A stretch of 64,000 nt of DNA from Dokdonella sp. (GTDB lineage Bacteria; Pseudomonadota; Gammaproteobacteria; Xanthomonadales; Rhodanobacteraceae), in NCBI GenBank assembly GCA_016712865.1, contig JADJQH010000003.1, positions 1-64,000 on the forward strand. Reading direction: 5' to 3'. Below are positions 18,472 through 27,290 of the stretch, one piece after another (the first letter of the stretch is position 1; each line of letters starts with the position of its first letter). A program made the translations under genes and the position numbers. The notes under the pieces were generated by a model that was not told the DNA's origin, did not search any database, and was given only the letters and a program-made list of their open reading frames with translations.

Positions 18472-19242
18472 ATGTTCAAGCCTGTCTGCAATGCGCGTGC
18501 CCTTGCCATCAGCCTTGCTCTTGGCACCACGCTTGCGCTACCGGCGCAGGGCGCTCAGCTGGCCTCGCACTGGAACCTTGACGAAACATTCGGCACCCAG
18601 GTTGTCGACAGCGGCCCCGCGGGTCACGATGGCACGCTCGCGGGCGGGGCAAGCTTCGTGCCGGGCCAGGGGATTCTCGGTGGCGCCCTGTCCCTGGTTT
18701 CCACCACGGGCTCGCTGGTCAACATGGGCAATGTGCTCAGCCTCGGCGAATTTCCAAGTGGAAGTTTTTCCATTGCCGCCTGGGTCCGCAGCAGCACCCC
18801 GAGTACCGAGACTCAGATGATTGCCTCGAAGACCGATTTCACGATCCAGTCCGGATTCGCTTTCGGCTTCAACCCGACCGGTGGTGGCGGATTCGACGGA
18901 TCGGCCGTGTTCTTCGTCATCAGCGCAACTCCTTCAGGGGTCATCTCGACGACGCCGGTCAACGACGGCCAATGGCATCTGGTGGTGGGCACGTACGCGC
19001 CGCCGCCGGGTGTTTCGCAGATATTCGTGGATTACGGGCCGGCAGAAAGCACGGTCGCAAGTCCGGCCTACACGAGCAACAGTGCAAATTTCCTGCTTGG
19101 CGGCGTCAATATCAACGCGCAGCCGGTTTCGTACCTGACCGGGCTGCTTGATGAGGTCAAGGTTTTCGACGGCGTACTGAGCCAGGCTGAAGTCGAGGCG
19201 CTCTACTCCGTCGAAGGGATATTCCACGACGGCTTCGATTGA
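18472..19242 (+). CDS. Secreted LamG/concanavalin-like protein with IFxxGF(E/D) tail
   Basis: 256 residues. The signal peptide ALAISLALGTTLALPAQGAQ precedes a LamG-type jelly-roll domain filling most of the protein (LASHWNLDETFGTQVVDSG, SIAAWVRSS, DGQWHLVVGTY, GLLDEVKVFDGVLSQAEVEA). Such domains bind glycans or proteins outside the cell. The last residues, GIFHDGFD, match a tail found on three other secreted proteins in this window. A GGGGGAG ribosome-binding site precedes the ATG. No enzymatic domain is visible. Confidence 0.75.
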   Translation: MFKPVCNARALAISLALGTTLALPAQGAQLASHWNLDETFGTQVVDSGPAGHDGTLAGGASFVPGQGILGGALSLVSTTGSLVNMGNVLSLGEFPSGSFSIAAWVRSSTPSTETQMIASKTDFTIQSGFAFGFNPTGGGGFDGSAVFFVISATPSGVISTTPVNDGQWHLVVGTYAPPPGVSQIFVDYGPAESTVASPAYTSNSANFLLGGVNINAQPVSYLTGLLDEVKVFDGVLSQAEVEALYSVEGIFHDGFD

Positions 19243-19270
19243 GTCTTCGATCAACTACCGGGAATCTTTC

Positions 19271-19756
19271 ATGCCGCTGCAACCCGCTCCGGAATTGCTG
19301 GTATCGCGCTGGTTCAATTCGTCCGCCGGATTGAGCCTGGCCGACTTGCGCGGGCGCGTGGTGTTCCTGCATGCCTTCCAGATGTTGTGTCCCGGCTGCG
19401 TGCAGCACGCGGTTCCGCAAAGCCTGAAAGTGGCCAGCGCGTTTTCCGCAACCGACCTCGCCGTGATCGGCATCCACACGGTGTTCGAGCATCATCAGGT
19501 GATGGGCCCTGACGCGCTTTCCGTGTACCTCAAGGAGAACCGCATCGCCTACCCGGTGGCAGTGGATGCGTACGAGGACAACGACTCCGCCCGCCATCCC
19601 TTGCCGTTGACCATGCAGGCCTACGCCATGCAGGGCACGCCCACGTTGATCCTCATCGACCGCCAGGGTCGCCTGCGACGCAAGCATTTCGGACTGCTCG
19701 ATGACCTGCGCCTTGGCGCGGAAATCGCCACCTTGCTGGCGGAAGCGGCGGCCTGA
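19271..19756 (+). CDS. Thioredoxin-fold redoxin (AhpC/TSA-like) with CPGC motif
   Basis: 161 residues, no signal peptide, so probably cytoplasmic. The thioredoxin-fold strand VVFLHAFQMLCPGCVQHAV contains a CPGC pair at the usual active-site position. Later MQGTPTLILIDRQGRLR holds the cis-Pro region, and LRRKHFGLLDD closes the fold. Related redoxins reduce peroxides or exchange disulfides. It follows the LamG gene by 28 bases and may be co-transcribed. Which partner reductase it uses is unknown. Confidence 0.75.
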   Translation: MPLQPAPELLVSRWFNSSAGLSLADLRGRVVFLHAFQMLCPGCVQHAVPQSLKVASAFSATDLAVIGIHTVFEHHQVMGPDALSVYLKENRIAYPVAVDAYEDNDSARHPLPLTMQAYAMQGTPTLILIDRQGRLRRKHFGLLDDLRLGAEIATLLAEAAA

Positions 19757-19807
19757 GCCATCGGCGATCTGTCGGTCCAGGATCGGGCCGCCCGCCGCAC
19801 TCGCGCG

Positions 19808-20869
19808 TCAGAACGCCCGCGACAACTGGACGCCGAACGCATACTGCAGGTTGTATACGGTGTTGCCCCAGATCAGGGTTTGTGCGGTCGTCGAAAGGGT
19901 ATAGCGATCGTTGATCTGGTAATCCATGCCCAAGCCCACGTTGAAGTACTCATGGCGGGAAATCTGGTCGTGGTGATAGAAGATCTCGCTTTGCGCCAGG
20001 CGCGGATCATCGGTGGTGATTCCCTTGCCGCGTTTCCAGGTCGCGAAGGTCTTGACTGAAACATCCTCGTTGATGAACCAGCCCAGCTCGACGTCGAGCT
20101 TGTAGTGATCGACGCTGATGCCGAGGGTCTTCTCGACGAACACGCGATACAGGGCGGTCCGGTAGTACAGGTTGGTGAACTCGAACTGGTGGGCAAGCTC
20201 GGCGCCGACCTCGAGCTTGACCAGATTCTGGCCAACCGCCGACTGCGCAAAGAACGGGTAATTGTGGCTGGGCACCTGCAAGGTCATCGAAGGCGTCAGT
20301 TGATAGTTGCCGATCGCCGTGTGGTAGGCGACACCCAGATGCCAGTCCTGCCACGCGCCATGCGCGCTTCCGTCATCCAGAAAACGGGATTCGGGATGCT
20401 CCGGTGACGGCACCCGGACGCCCGGCACCTGGCACGCCTCCGGAACCCTTGTCGGACAATGCGGAGCCGGGCCGAGATAGCGACTCTGTACGAAGGGAAT
20501 CGCGGCATGCACCGACCAGTGGTCGGAAAAATGGTATTCCCCGCCCAGATTGATGCCATGAATGCGAACGGTGCCAATGTCCCTGGGGTTGCCATCATGC
20601 TTCAGGAAGCCGTTGACCAGGGTGTTCTGGTAGGCAATGGAGATCGCGCCGTGGCCATGCATGGACTCTGCATGCGCGTCACTGCCCAACGCCTCTGATC
20701 CTTGCCCGGCGTGGGATTCTTTCGCCGCGGTTTCTTTCGCGTGTTCCGCAGGAGGATGAGCCCACGCGGAACCCGAAGCAGCCAAACCCAGAATTCCGAC
20801 CAGCGGCAGCAAGCGGCCAGGCCTGCTGCCTCCCGAGGTCCGTCCATGGCTGCGGGACGCGGCCTTCAT
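19808..20869 (-). CDS. Outer-membrane beta-barrel protein with His-rich N-terminus (operon end)
   Basis: 353 residues. The signal peptide ends at GSAWA; mature residues 1-45 are rich in His, Ala, Glu (HPPAEHAKE, SHAGQG, ESMHGHG), a possible metal-binding segment. The rest alternates amphipathic beta strands (LGGEYHFSDHWSVHAAIPF, FNVGLGMDYQINDRYTLST) and ends in a terminal Phe (QLSRAF), typical of outer-membrane barrels of the MetA/transporter-like group. The start overlaps the stop of the upstream exported protein gene as ATGA, so the two are translationally coupled. It is the last gene of the sigma factor-kinase operon, perhaps its sensor or output; that is an inference. Confidence 0.72.
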   Translation of the reverse strand: MKAASRSHGRTSGGSRPGRLLPLVGILGLAASGSAWAHPPAEHAKETAAKESHAGQGSEALGSDAHAESMHGHGAISIAYQNTLVNGFLKHDGNPRDIGTVRIHGINLGGEYHFSDHWSVHAAIPFVQSRYLGPAPHCPTRVPEACQVPGVRVPSPEHPESRFLDDGSAHGAWQDWHLGVAYHTAIGNYQLTPSMTLQVPSHNYPFFAQSAVGQNLVKLEVGAELAHQFEFTNLYYRTALYRVFVEKTLGISVDHYKLDVELGWFINEDVSVKTFATWKRGKGITTDDPRLAQSEIFYHHDQISRHEYFNVGLGMDYQINDRYTLSTTAQTLIWGNTVYNLQYAFGVQLSRAF

Positions 20870-21369
20870 GTACCGCTCGCCTTCATGCTTTGTTCGATGG
20901 ACTTCAGGAACTGGTTAAGACTGCTGTCCGTCCTCACCAGTTGCGGGAAGCGCTCGCGCATGGCGCGTTCATTGCTGGCATTACGGTCAATCACCGGAAT
21001 CAGGATCGATTGTCGCGAAGCCGTTGCCAGCTCCCGGCTCACGGCATCCACGTCCGCGGCCAACGTGATGATCACGTCGAAAGAGCGCTCGCCCAGGGCC
21101 TTGGTGAGTTCGGTCTCGTTGTTGATCATTGTTACCCGGTGTCCGGCCTTCTCCAGGTTGTCGTGAAAGCGCTGGCGCTCCGCTTCCGGTCGCGCCGAAT
21201 CATGGCTGGAGTAGACCAGAACCTCGGCCGGATTCCGGGTCACAAACGCCTGGTAGCGCAGCGCGCCCCCCATCCGGTACATCACCTCGCCACAAGCTTT
21301 GACAGGCTCGGGTACGGCAGCCATCGTCAATACCGCCAGCGCAACAGGCAGAATGCGAAATTCGTTCAT
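20866..21369 (-). CDS. Small exported protein with receiver-like fold, unknown function
   Basis: 167 residues starting MNEFRILPVALAVLTM with AAGGAG ten bases upstream. A signal peptide ends about VPEPVKA. The mature part reads EVLVYSSHD, GHRVTMINNETELTKAL, SFDVIITLAADVDAVSRE and ILIPVIDRNASNE, an alternating beta/alpha pattern resembling a CheY-like receiver. The acidic pocket is only partly kept and the protein is apparently periplasmic, so phosphorylation is unlikely. It lies one base after the kinase stop and overlaps the barrel gene by ATGA. A dedicated periplasmic partner of the kinase or barrel is the simplest guess. Confidence 0.6.
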   Translation of the reverse strand: MNEFRILPVALAVLTMAAVPEPVKACGEVMYRMGGALRYQAFVTRNPAEVLVYSSHDSARPEAERQRFHDNLEKAGHRVTMINNETELTKALGERSFDVIITLAADVDAVSRELATASRQSILIPVIDRNASNERAMRERFPQLVRTDSSLNQFLKSIEQSMKASGT

Positions 21370-21370
21370 G

Positions 21371-24300
21371 TCATGGCTCCTTGGAGGTTGGTTGGGGGGG
21401 CTCATTTCCGGTATTCGGGGATTCCATACCGGAATTCCCGGGGGAAGTTACAGGCTCGGCAGTAACGGCAAAAAACACCGGTGTGGCCCATTGGGTCTTG
21501 GATGCTTCAAGGTCGATGGAATCTATCAGCCGATCAGGGTGCGGGTTGAGCAGGCGCGGATTGTTGATGAGCATCTGCCGCAATCCACCGGTCAACCTCA
21601 AGTGGTCACCGCGTACCCAGGCTACGTTACCCAAGCCAGGATCCGTGGCGGACACATCACGCCCGGTTCGGATCGGCAACAATGTGCTGCTGCCGTCGCG
21701 GTAGTGCACGCGCACATTTGCGTAGGCGTACGGTTCGGCTGTGGGCGCACCCGTGGGTGCAAACATCAGCACATGGAATGCCGCTATCGGCATCAAGGGC
21801 ACCTTGATGCCAACGGATCGAAGGGGAAACATGCCTTGATCGCCACCGCTACCGTCACCCCAGCGCAATTCCAGCGAACCGCGCAGGTCATAGTCGGTTC
21901 CGGCAAGGCGAACCAGACCCCAAGGCATTTGACTGGCGCTTGTGAACACCGAATCCATCATTTCCCGCTGCGTGGTTGGAGCGCCGCCATAGGCCTGGGT
22001 GAGGTCGAGCATCAGCGAACTGGCATGCGGATCACGCCTGGGGATGGGCTCCCCCTCCACCGTGCGGTCGGAGGGCAGCTCTGGACGAGACTCCGCGCCG
22101 CGCCAGGCAAACGGCGCCTGCCTGCGCAGATGATCCCGCTCCGCTTTTTCCGGCAAGGCAAGAACGTGCTGGCTCTGTTGCGTGGGACTCAGCAAAGATG
22201 CGTCCCGATGTATCTCATTCGTGTCGCGCAGATCGGCAGCAATTGGCCACAGCAGCCAATGACCATGCAGGGCTCGACCGAGCAATTGAGTATCGTCCGG
22301 AGAGAACGCCAACTGCGCCGGGAAATCACCCACACCCAGGTTGGAGCGCAGCGGTGGGCCTACCGGAGCCAGGCTTTCGGCATCGTAGAGTTGGACATCC
22401 CGTCCACTGGCGAGGGCAACCAGACGTCCGTCGTGGCTTCGCGCGAACACGGACGTTGCCTGTGATCGTGTCAGGTGCATGAGGGCATGTTCATCGGATG
22501 CGCCCGGATCAAGCACGATCCGATCATTTGCGACCAACAGGGGCTTGCCCTGCAGGTCGAACACTCCGATCGGAAATACACCTGGCAGTCGGCGTCGCTC
22601 CGCCATCACGCTGCGTTCCGGCTCCCAGCGAATCAGGTCGGCTTCTTCGGCCAGCGCTTCGTCGACACTTCTCGCCGTGAACCACAGTTCGCCATCGGCA
22701 GAAAAGCAGGCCCAACTGACGGGCCGTTCCGGGTCATGCGAAAAACGCCCCAGCAGATTCAAACCGTGGCTGCTGATCACATCCGTGCTGCCGTTCGGCG
22801 GGCCGCTGGCGAGCAGGCGCGTCCCATCCGGGGAAAGCTCCAACTGGCGCAGCGGTCCACGCAGGACGATTCCCGTCGGCAAGCGCTGGCCACTGTGCAG
22901 GTCATACTCGATGAGGTGCTCCTCAAAGCCCTGGGGTCCGTTGCCTGCGAAGGCCAGCACCAGATTTGCATTACGCGGATTGGCAACCAATCGCAATGGA
23001 TTGGCCGGTAACTCGATTGCCGGGTAGCGCGCACGCATCGACTTCGCGTCCAGCACATGCAGGGCCGCGCCCGCACTTGCAATGATGACCTTGCCGCCAT
23101 CAACCAGTTCGGCAAAGGCGATCGGTTGCGGCAAACGGACCCAGTCCCCGGAAGATTGGCCGCGCGTACTCACCACGCGCAACTGGTCGTAGGCAACATC
23201 GAGCACCTGCGAACCATCGTAGTACAGGTTTCCCGGAATCTGCATTGCAGCACGGGCTGGCAGATTCACCGCCGATGGCAAGCGCCAAAGGCGAACTTCC
23301 CCATCCATGCTCGCGGTCGCCAGCAAGCCCTTGCTCATGGAAACTCCCATGGAGTTGGTGCCCGCGCGCATGACCCGGGTTGGGCTGGTTGGCAGGCGCG
23401 TGGCTTCCTGAGGTATCGGTCCCGACTCGGCAATTCGCCAGAGCGATGTCGCGCCTGACCCGGCCGCGACAAGCAAGCGCTCCGCATGACTGATTGCAAC
23501 CTGACGTGGTTCGAAGTCATTGAGCATCAGACCTGCGTTCAATGGTTGGCGAGTGGCAACATCGAATGCAAACGCCCCGCCATCCGCGCGCACGATTGCT
23601 ATCCATGCATCGTCTTCACTGAAGGAGATCCATTTCACTGCGGAACCAGCAGGCAATCGAAGCGAATGCACGGCACGTGTCCCTGCGTCGACAAGGCTGA
23701 CCCTGCCGCGACCATCGCCCACCGCAATCACGGCCCCGTTGTTGCTCTCCATCAGCGCGTGTACCGTGGTTCCATCGGGCATGGCGATAGCCGACGCCTT
23801 GTCCAGATCAAGCGGATTGCGCAATTCAATCCCGAATTGTGTTCCAAGCACGGCAACCGCGAAGCGCGCATCGCGTCCAAGTAGCCACGGCAAATCCCAG
23901 TTCGCCGGCTGGGAAACCGTCGCGGACAAGGCTTTCCAGGGCTCAACCTGCCATGTCTGTATCGTACGTTCCTGAGTCCGCACCAGCGCATGCTTGCCGT
24001 CCGCGCTGAAGATGGCATCGGAATAGGCGATCGGAGGCTCGATGACTTCCGCACGCTCCAGGTCAATCAGGTAGGTATCCCCGTTTCCGGGATTGGCCAG
24101 GTAGTCTGGCCAATCCAGCGTGACCCTCAGGCGCTGATTGTCCACGAAGCGCAACAAGCGCGGTGCAAGCATGTTGCCATCGGAGGTTGGCAGCGCCGCG
24201 AGGTCCACTCGACCACGTTCGGTCAGGGTTTCCGTGTCGAACCAGCGCACGCTCATGTCATTGAGCGCAAGCGCCATCACGCGCCCATCCGGACTCAACT

Positions 24301-25717
24301 CGCTGGCCAATGGCATGGCGTCCGGCACGATCATTCGATCAATCAGGATGACGCCCTGGCTCAGGATGGAGCCAATTTCCCGTCGCTCGATTGCCGCCGC
24401 GCCGACGCCCTCGGCATGCTCTTGTTCCTCGACGTTGGCGATGAGACCGGGCAAGGCCTGGAATCCATTGCCGTCCTGCTGCTGGCGCAACGCCGCCTGG
24501 CGGCGGCTTTCCCACAATCGTTGATTGGAGATTGCGGCATTTTTTTCCGCGCGCTGCCACTGCTGGGTGCTTGCCAATAGACCAATGACCAGGGCACCCA
24601 CGGCGAACAACGCAGCGGCGGCAACTTTCGGTTCGCGTCGCATCCAGCGACCAATGCGCTGCCATGAACTCAATGGCCTCGCCTTCACCTCGCGTTGGTC
24701 GATGAAACGGGCTAGATCGTCGGCCAATGCGCCGGCACTCGCATAACGCTCTGCCGGATTGCGGGCGAGGCACTTCTGGATGATCGCATCCAGATCCAGT
24801 GGCAGGTCTGCGCGTAGTCGCCGTGGTTCGGGCAGCCGCGCCTCGCGCAGGAGCACAAGCGTGGCTTGCGCAGAGCCACCGCTAAAAGGCGGCTGTCCGG
24901 TGACCAGCTCGTACAGGATTGCACCCAGTCCCCAGATGTCGGTCGCCGGAGTCAAGGGTTGCGCGCCGGGCTCGCCTTGCTCAGGCGCCATGTAACTGGG
25001 CGTGCCGGAGACCTCGGTGGCTTCCATTGCCAGCACATCATCGAGGCGTCGGGCCAGGCCAAAGTCCGCCACATGCGCAACACCAGCTTCGTCAAGCAAC
25101 ACATTGGCGGGCTTGAGGTCCAGATGCAGGACATTGAGGCGATGTGCGTACTCCACCGCCTCGGCGATCGTGCGCATCAAGGCAGCCGCGGCTCGCGCGC
25201 CCCAGGGGCCATCCACATGCAATGCACCCGCCAGACTGCGCCCGTGCACCAGACGCATGCTGAAGAAGTGCAGATCCTCCGCCGTGCCGACTTCATACAC
25301 GGTGACGATGTTCGGATGCTGCATGCGCGCTGCGTTTTGCGCCTCGCGTTGGAAGCGTGAGATGAACTCACGCGACGCCCAAGGTCCGGCGGCCAGCAAC
25401 TTGACCGCAACCTCGCGATCCAGGCTGATCTGGCGTGCTCGATAGACAACACCCATGCCGCCCTGACCAATAAGTTCAAGCAGCTCGTAGTCACCAAGCT
25501 GGCGCTGCTGAGGGTCATTCAGATCCAGCTCCAACGCGTCCAGCGGCAGGAACGCCAAGTGACGACCAACGCTCAATTGCTCGCTGCCCTGGCGCTGCCG
25601 GGCGGATCCGCTCAGGCTTCCAAACGCCAGATCTGCCAGGGCTGCCTGGTCAGCGGAGGGCAACAGCGAGTCCGCGAGGCTGGACTCCAGCGGCCGCATG
25701 GTCTGCTTGCTGCTCAT
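21371..25717 (-). CDS. Membrane Ser/Thr protein kinase with WD40-like C-terminal region, non-RD type
   Basis: 1448 residues. Kinase domain about 77-340: glycine loop IGQGGMGVVYRA, Lys106 in VAVKLL, Glu125, catalytic loop HLDLKPANVLL (198-208), DFG at 218-220 and APE at 244-246. The catalytic loop has Leu in place of the Arg of HRD. One transmembrane helix lies at about 365-382. The periplasmic ~1060 residues contain WD40/beta-propeller-like repeats (LSPDGRVMALAL, FSPDDTQLLG) and a C-terminal extension. The start overlaps the upstream sigma factor gene as ATGA. The kinase probably senses through the propeller and may act with the adjacent sigma factors. Confidence 0.85.
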   Translation of the reverse strand: MSSKQTMRPLESSLADSLLPSADQAALADLAFGSLSGSARQRQGSEQLSVGRHLAFLPLDALELDLNDPQQRQLGDYELLELIGQGGMGVVYRARQISLDREVAVKLLAAGPWASREFISRFQREAQNAARMQHPNIVTVYEVGTAEDLHFFSMRLVHGRSLAGALHVDGPWGARAAAALMRTIAEAVEYAHRLNVLHLDLKPANVLLDEAGVAHVADFGLARRLDDVLAMEATEVSGTPSYMAPEQGEPGAQPLTPATDIWGLGAILYELVTGQPPFSGGSAQATLVLLREARLPEPRRLRADLPLDLDAIIQKCLARNPAERYASAGALADDLARFIDQREVKARPLSSWQRIGRWMRREPKVAAAALFAVGALVIGLLASTQQWQRAEKNAAISNQRLWESRRQAALRQQQDGNGFQALPGLIANVEEQEHAEGVGAAAIERREIGSILSQGVILIDRMIVPDAMPLASELSPDGRVMALALNDMSVRWFDTETLTERGRVDLAALPTSDGNMLAPRLLRFVDNQRLRVTLDWPDYLANPGNGDTYLIDLERAEVIEPPIAYSDAIFSADGKHALVRTQERTIQTWQVEPWKALSATVSQPANWDLPWLLGRDARFAVAVLGTQFGIELRNPLDLDKASAIAMPDGTTVHALMESNNGAVIAVGDGRGRVSLVDAGTRAVHSLRLPAGSAVKWISFSEDDAWIAIVRADGGAFAFDVATRQPLNAGLMLNDFEPRQVAISHAERLLVAAGSGATSLWRIAESGPIPQEATRLPTSPTRVMRAGTNSMGVSMSKGLLATASMDGEVRLWRLPSAVNLPARAAMQIPGNLYYDGSQVLDVAYDQLRVVSTRGQSSGDWVRLPQPIAFAELVDGGKVIIASAGAALHVLDAKSMRARYPAIELPANPLRLVANPRNANLVLAFAGNGPQGFEEHLIEYDLHSGQRLPTGIVLRGPLRQLELSPDGTRLLASGPPNGSTDVISSHGLNLLGRFSHDPERPVSWACFSADGELWFTARSVDEALAEEADLIRWEPERSVMAERRRLPGVFPIGVFDLQGKPLLVANDRIVLDPGASDEHALMHLTRSQATSVFARSHDGRLVALASGRDVQLYDAESLAPVGPPLRSNLGVGDFPAQLAFSPDDTQLLGRALHGHWLLWPIAADLRDTNEIHRDASLLSPTQQSQHVLALPEKAERDHLRRQAPFAWRGAESRPELPSDRTVEGEPIPRRDPHASSLMLDLTQAYGGAPTTQREMMDSVFTSASQMPWGLVRLAGTDYDLRGSLELRWGDGSGGDQGMFPLRSVGIKVPLMPIAAFHVLMFAPTGAPTAEPYAYANVRVHYRDGSSTLLPIRTGRDVSATDPGLGNVAWVRGDHLRLTGGLRQMLINNPRLLNPHPDRLIDSIDLEASKTQWATPVFFAVTAEPVTSPGNSGMESPNTGNEPPQPTSKEP

Positions 25718-26463
25718 CGCGCCTGTTCGCGCAGGATCGAATGCAGCACCTTCATCTCGGCATCGAGCTCGTCATGCGAGCTGACGGTATCGGCCAGCTC
25801 CTCGCCAATCAGCTCGCGCAGGCGCTGGCGCAGGCGCTTGAGCGCAACCACCAGCGCCAGCGGCCTGCGTCCGAGTTCACGCGCTAGTTCTTCGTATTGA
25901 CCTGCGAGCGGTTCCACGGCGAGGAACTTGTGCAATGCCTCGTACATGGGCAGATGACCGGTCTGTCGCGCCTCGGCGCGAAGGCGATGCGTGGCACGTG
26001 AAAGCATCTCCAGCGCAAAGCTGCGCTGGTAAGCGGCTTCCGGCGATTGTGCCTGGATGTTGTCGCGCTGGTAGCGCAGCTCGAGATTGTTCGGGGCATG
26101 GCGCAATTCCGATGCCATTTCGCCATCCGGCGTGCGCCGCCAGTCATCGGCGAGAAAAGCATTCAGGCAGGCCAACAGGTAGGCACGAAAGCGAGCCTGG
26201 GCAAGCGCCGCCGCGTCATCACGGAAATGCACAAACAGGTTTTGCAGGAAGCCTCGGGCGATGTCCTGTGCAATATCCGGTGCGTGGCCGCAACGCCGCA
26301 CGTAGGCGTACACCGGATACCAGTAGTGCATGCACAACTCGACCAGCGCGCTGCGTGGGTCTTGCGGCGCGGCAATCGTGTGCTGGGTCACCATCGACCA
26401 ACGCGATCTGGAGATGTTTCGATGGCTCGGCTGCGGATTGCCTGTCATGGGCTCGGCTTCCAT
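25714..26463 (-). CDS. ECF-like RNA polymerase sigma factor, second of tandem pair
   Basis: 249 residues from ATG at 26463; an alternative start at 26448 is equally possible, as neither has a clear ribosome-binding site. Region 2 is seen in ALVELCMHYWYPVYAYVRR and AQDIARGFLQNLFVHFRDD, with FRAYLLACLNAFLADDWRR. Region 4 is the helix-turn-helix QYEELARELGRRPLALVVAL. It resembles the long ECF groups that are often encoded beside Ser/Thr kinases in planctomycetes and other phyla. It is 19 bases after the first sigma factor gene and overlaps the kinase gene by ATGA. Confidence 0.8.
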   Translation of the reverse strand: MEAEPMTGNPQPSHRNISRSRWSMVTQHTIAAPQDPRSALVELCMHYWYPVYAYVRRCGHAPDIAQDIARGFLQNLFVHFRDDAAALAQARFRAYLLACLNAFLADDWRRTPDGEMASELRHAPNNLELRYQRDNIQAQSPEAAYQRSFALEMLSRATHRLRAEARQTGHLPMYEALHKFLAVEPLAGQYEELARELGRRPLALVVALKRLRQRLRELIGEELADTVSSHDELDAEMKVLHSILREQAR

Positions 26464-26482
26464 TCGGGACCATGACGGCGAT

Positions 26483-27217
26483 TCATGAACCGACCTGCGC
26501 GATTTCGGTGTCTGCCTGCATGGCCGCGCCCAGCGCACCGCGCAGCTCCCGCAATTCGCATTCAAGATCACCCCGGCTGCTGGTGGATTGCGCCAGCTCG
26601 ATGCGCACGAGTTCGCGCAATCGATGTCGCATGCGATGGACCGCGACCGCCAGCGTATTGCGCCTCAGGTTCAGCGCCGCGGCCACGCGGGTGTAGTCGG
26701 CGTCATCGGGGGCCTCGGTAAGAAACTCGCGCAGATGCTCGAACAATGCCTGCTTGCCGGCCTGCTGGGCTTCGCTGCGCAGACGACGCAACGCGCCTTC
26801 GAGGACGATCATCGCCCAACTCCGCTCGAAGGCCTGGTCGGGTGTTTCCCCTCGACCAAGCAGGCCACCGACGACACTTTCATCGATCGAGTCGAACTGC
26901 ACGCCGCCGCCGCGCTTTGCCGCCTGCGTTTCTGCGTGGGCATTGATCAGGAATCGCTTGACAGCAGTCAGCAGGAACGCGCGGAAACGGCCGCGCTGCG
27001 GATCGGCAACGGAGAAGGTTTCCTTCTCCAGAAAGTGCACGAAGAACGCCTGGGTCAGGTCTTCGGCCGCATCGCCGCCGCGGACGCAGCGCCGAATGTA
27101 CGCCAGTACCGGCGTGCGGTAGGTTCGGCACAAGTCTTCGAGCGCTTCGCGTGCTTCGCCCGCGCCTCCACGAGCACGCAGAATCACGCTCCAATGGGTC
27201 GTGTCGAAGCCGCTCAT
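26483..27217 (-). CDS. ECF-like RNA polymerase sigma factor, first of tandem pair
   Basis: 244 residues from MSGFDTTHWSVILRARGG, the typical beginning of this ECF group; the longer upstream frame lies over the neighbouring gene. Region 2 is ALEDLCRTYRTPVLAYIRRC and AEDLTQAFFVHFLEKETF, then RFRAFLLTAVKRFLINAHAE. Region 4 is YTRVAAALNLRRNTLAVAVH. It is clearly related to the next gene (same domain order and length), so the two probably arose by duplication. No anti-sigma factor is encoded nearby, and the kinase may take that role. Confidence 0.82.
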   Translation of the reverse strand: MSGFDTTHWSVILRARGGAGEAREALEDLCRTYRTPVLAYIRRCVRGGDAAEDLTQAFFVHFLEKETFSVADPQRGRFRAFLLTAVKRFLINAHAETQAAKRGGGVQFDSIDESVVGGLLGRGETPDQAFERSWAMIVLEGALRRLRSEAQQAGKQALFEHLREFLTEAPDDADYTRVAAALNLRRNTLAVAVHRMRHRLRELVRIELAQSTSSRGDLECELRELRGALGAAMQADTEIAQVGS

Positions 27218-27290
27218 TGACGAAACTCTCCGCCAGTGCCGCCGGCGCGGATTATGCGGCGATCCTTGCCAGCGGGGCCAGTGCTCGGCA

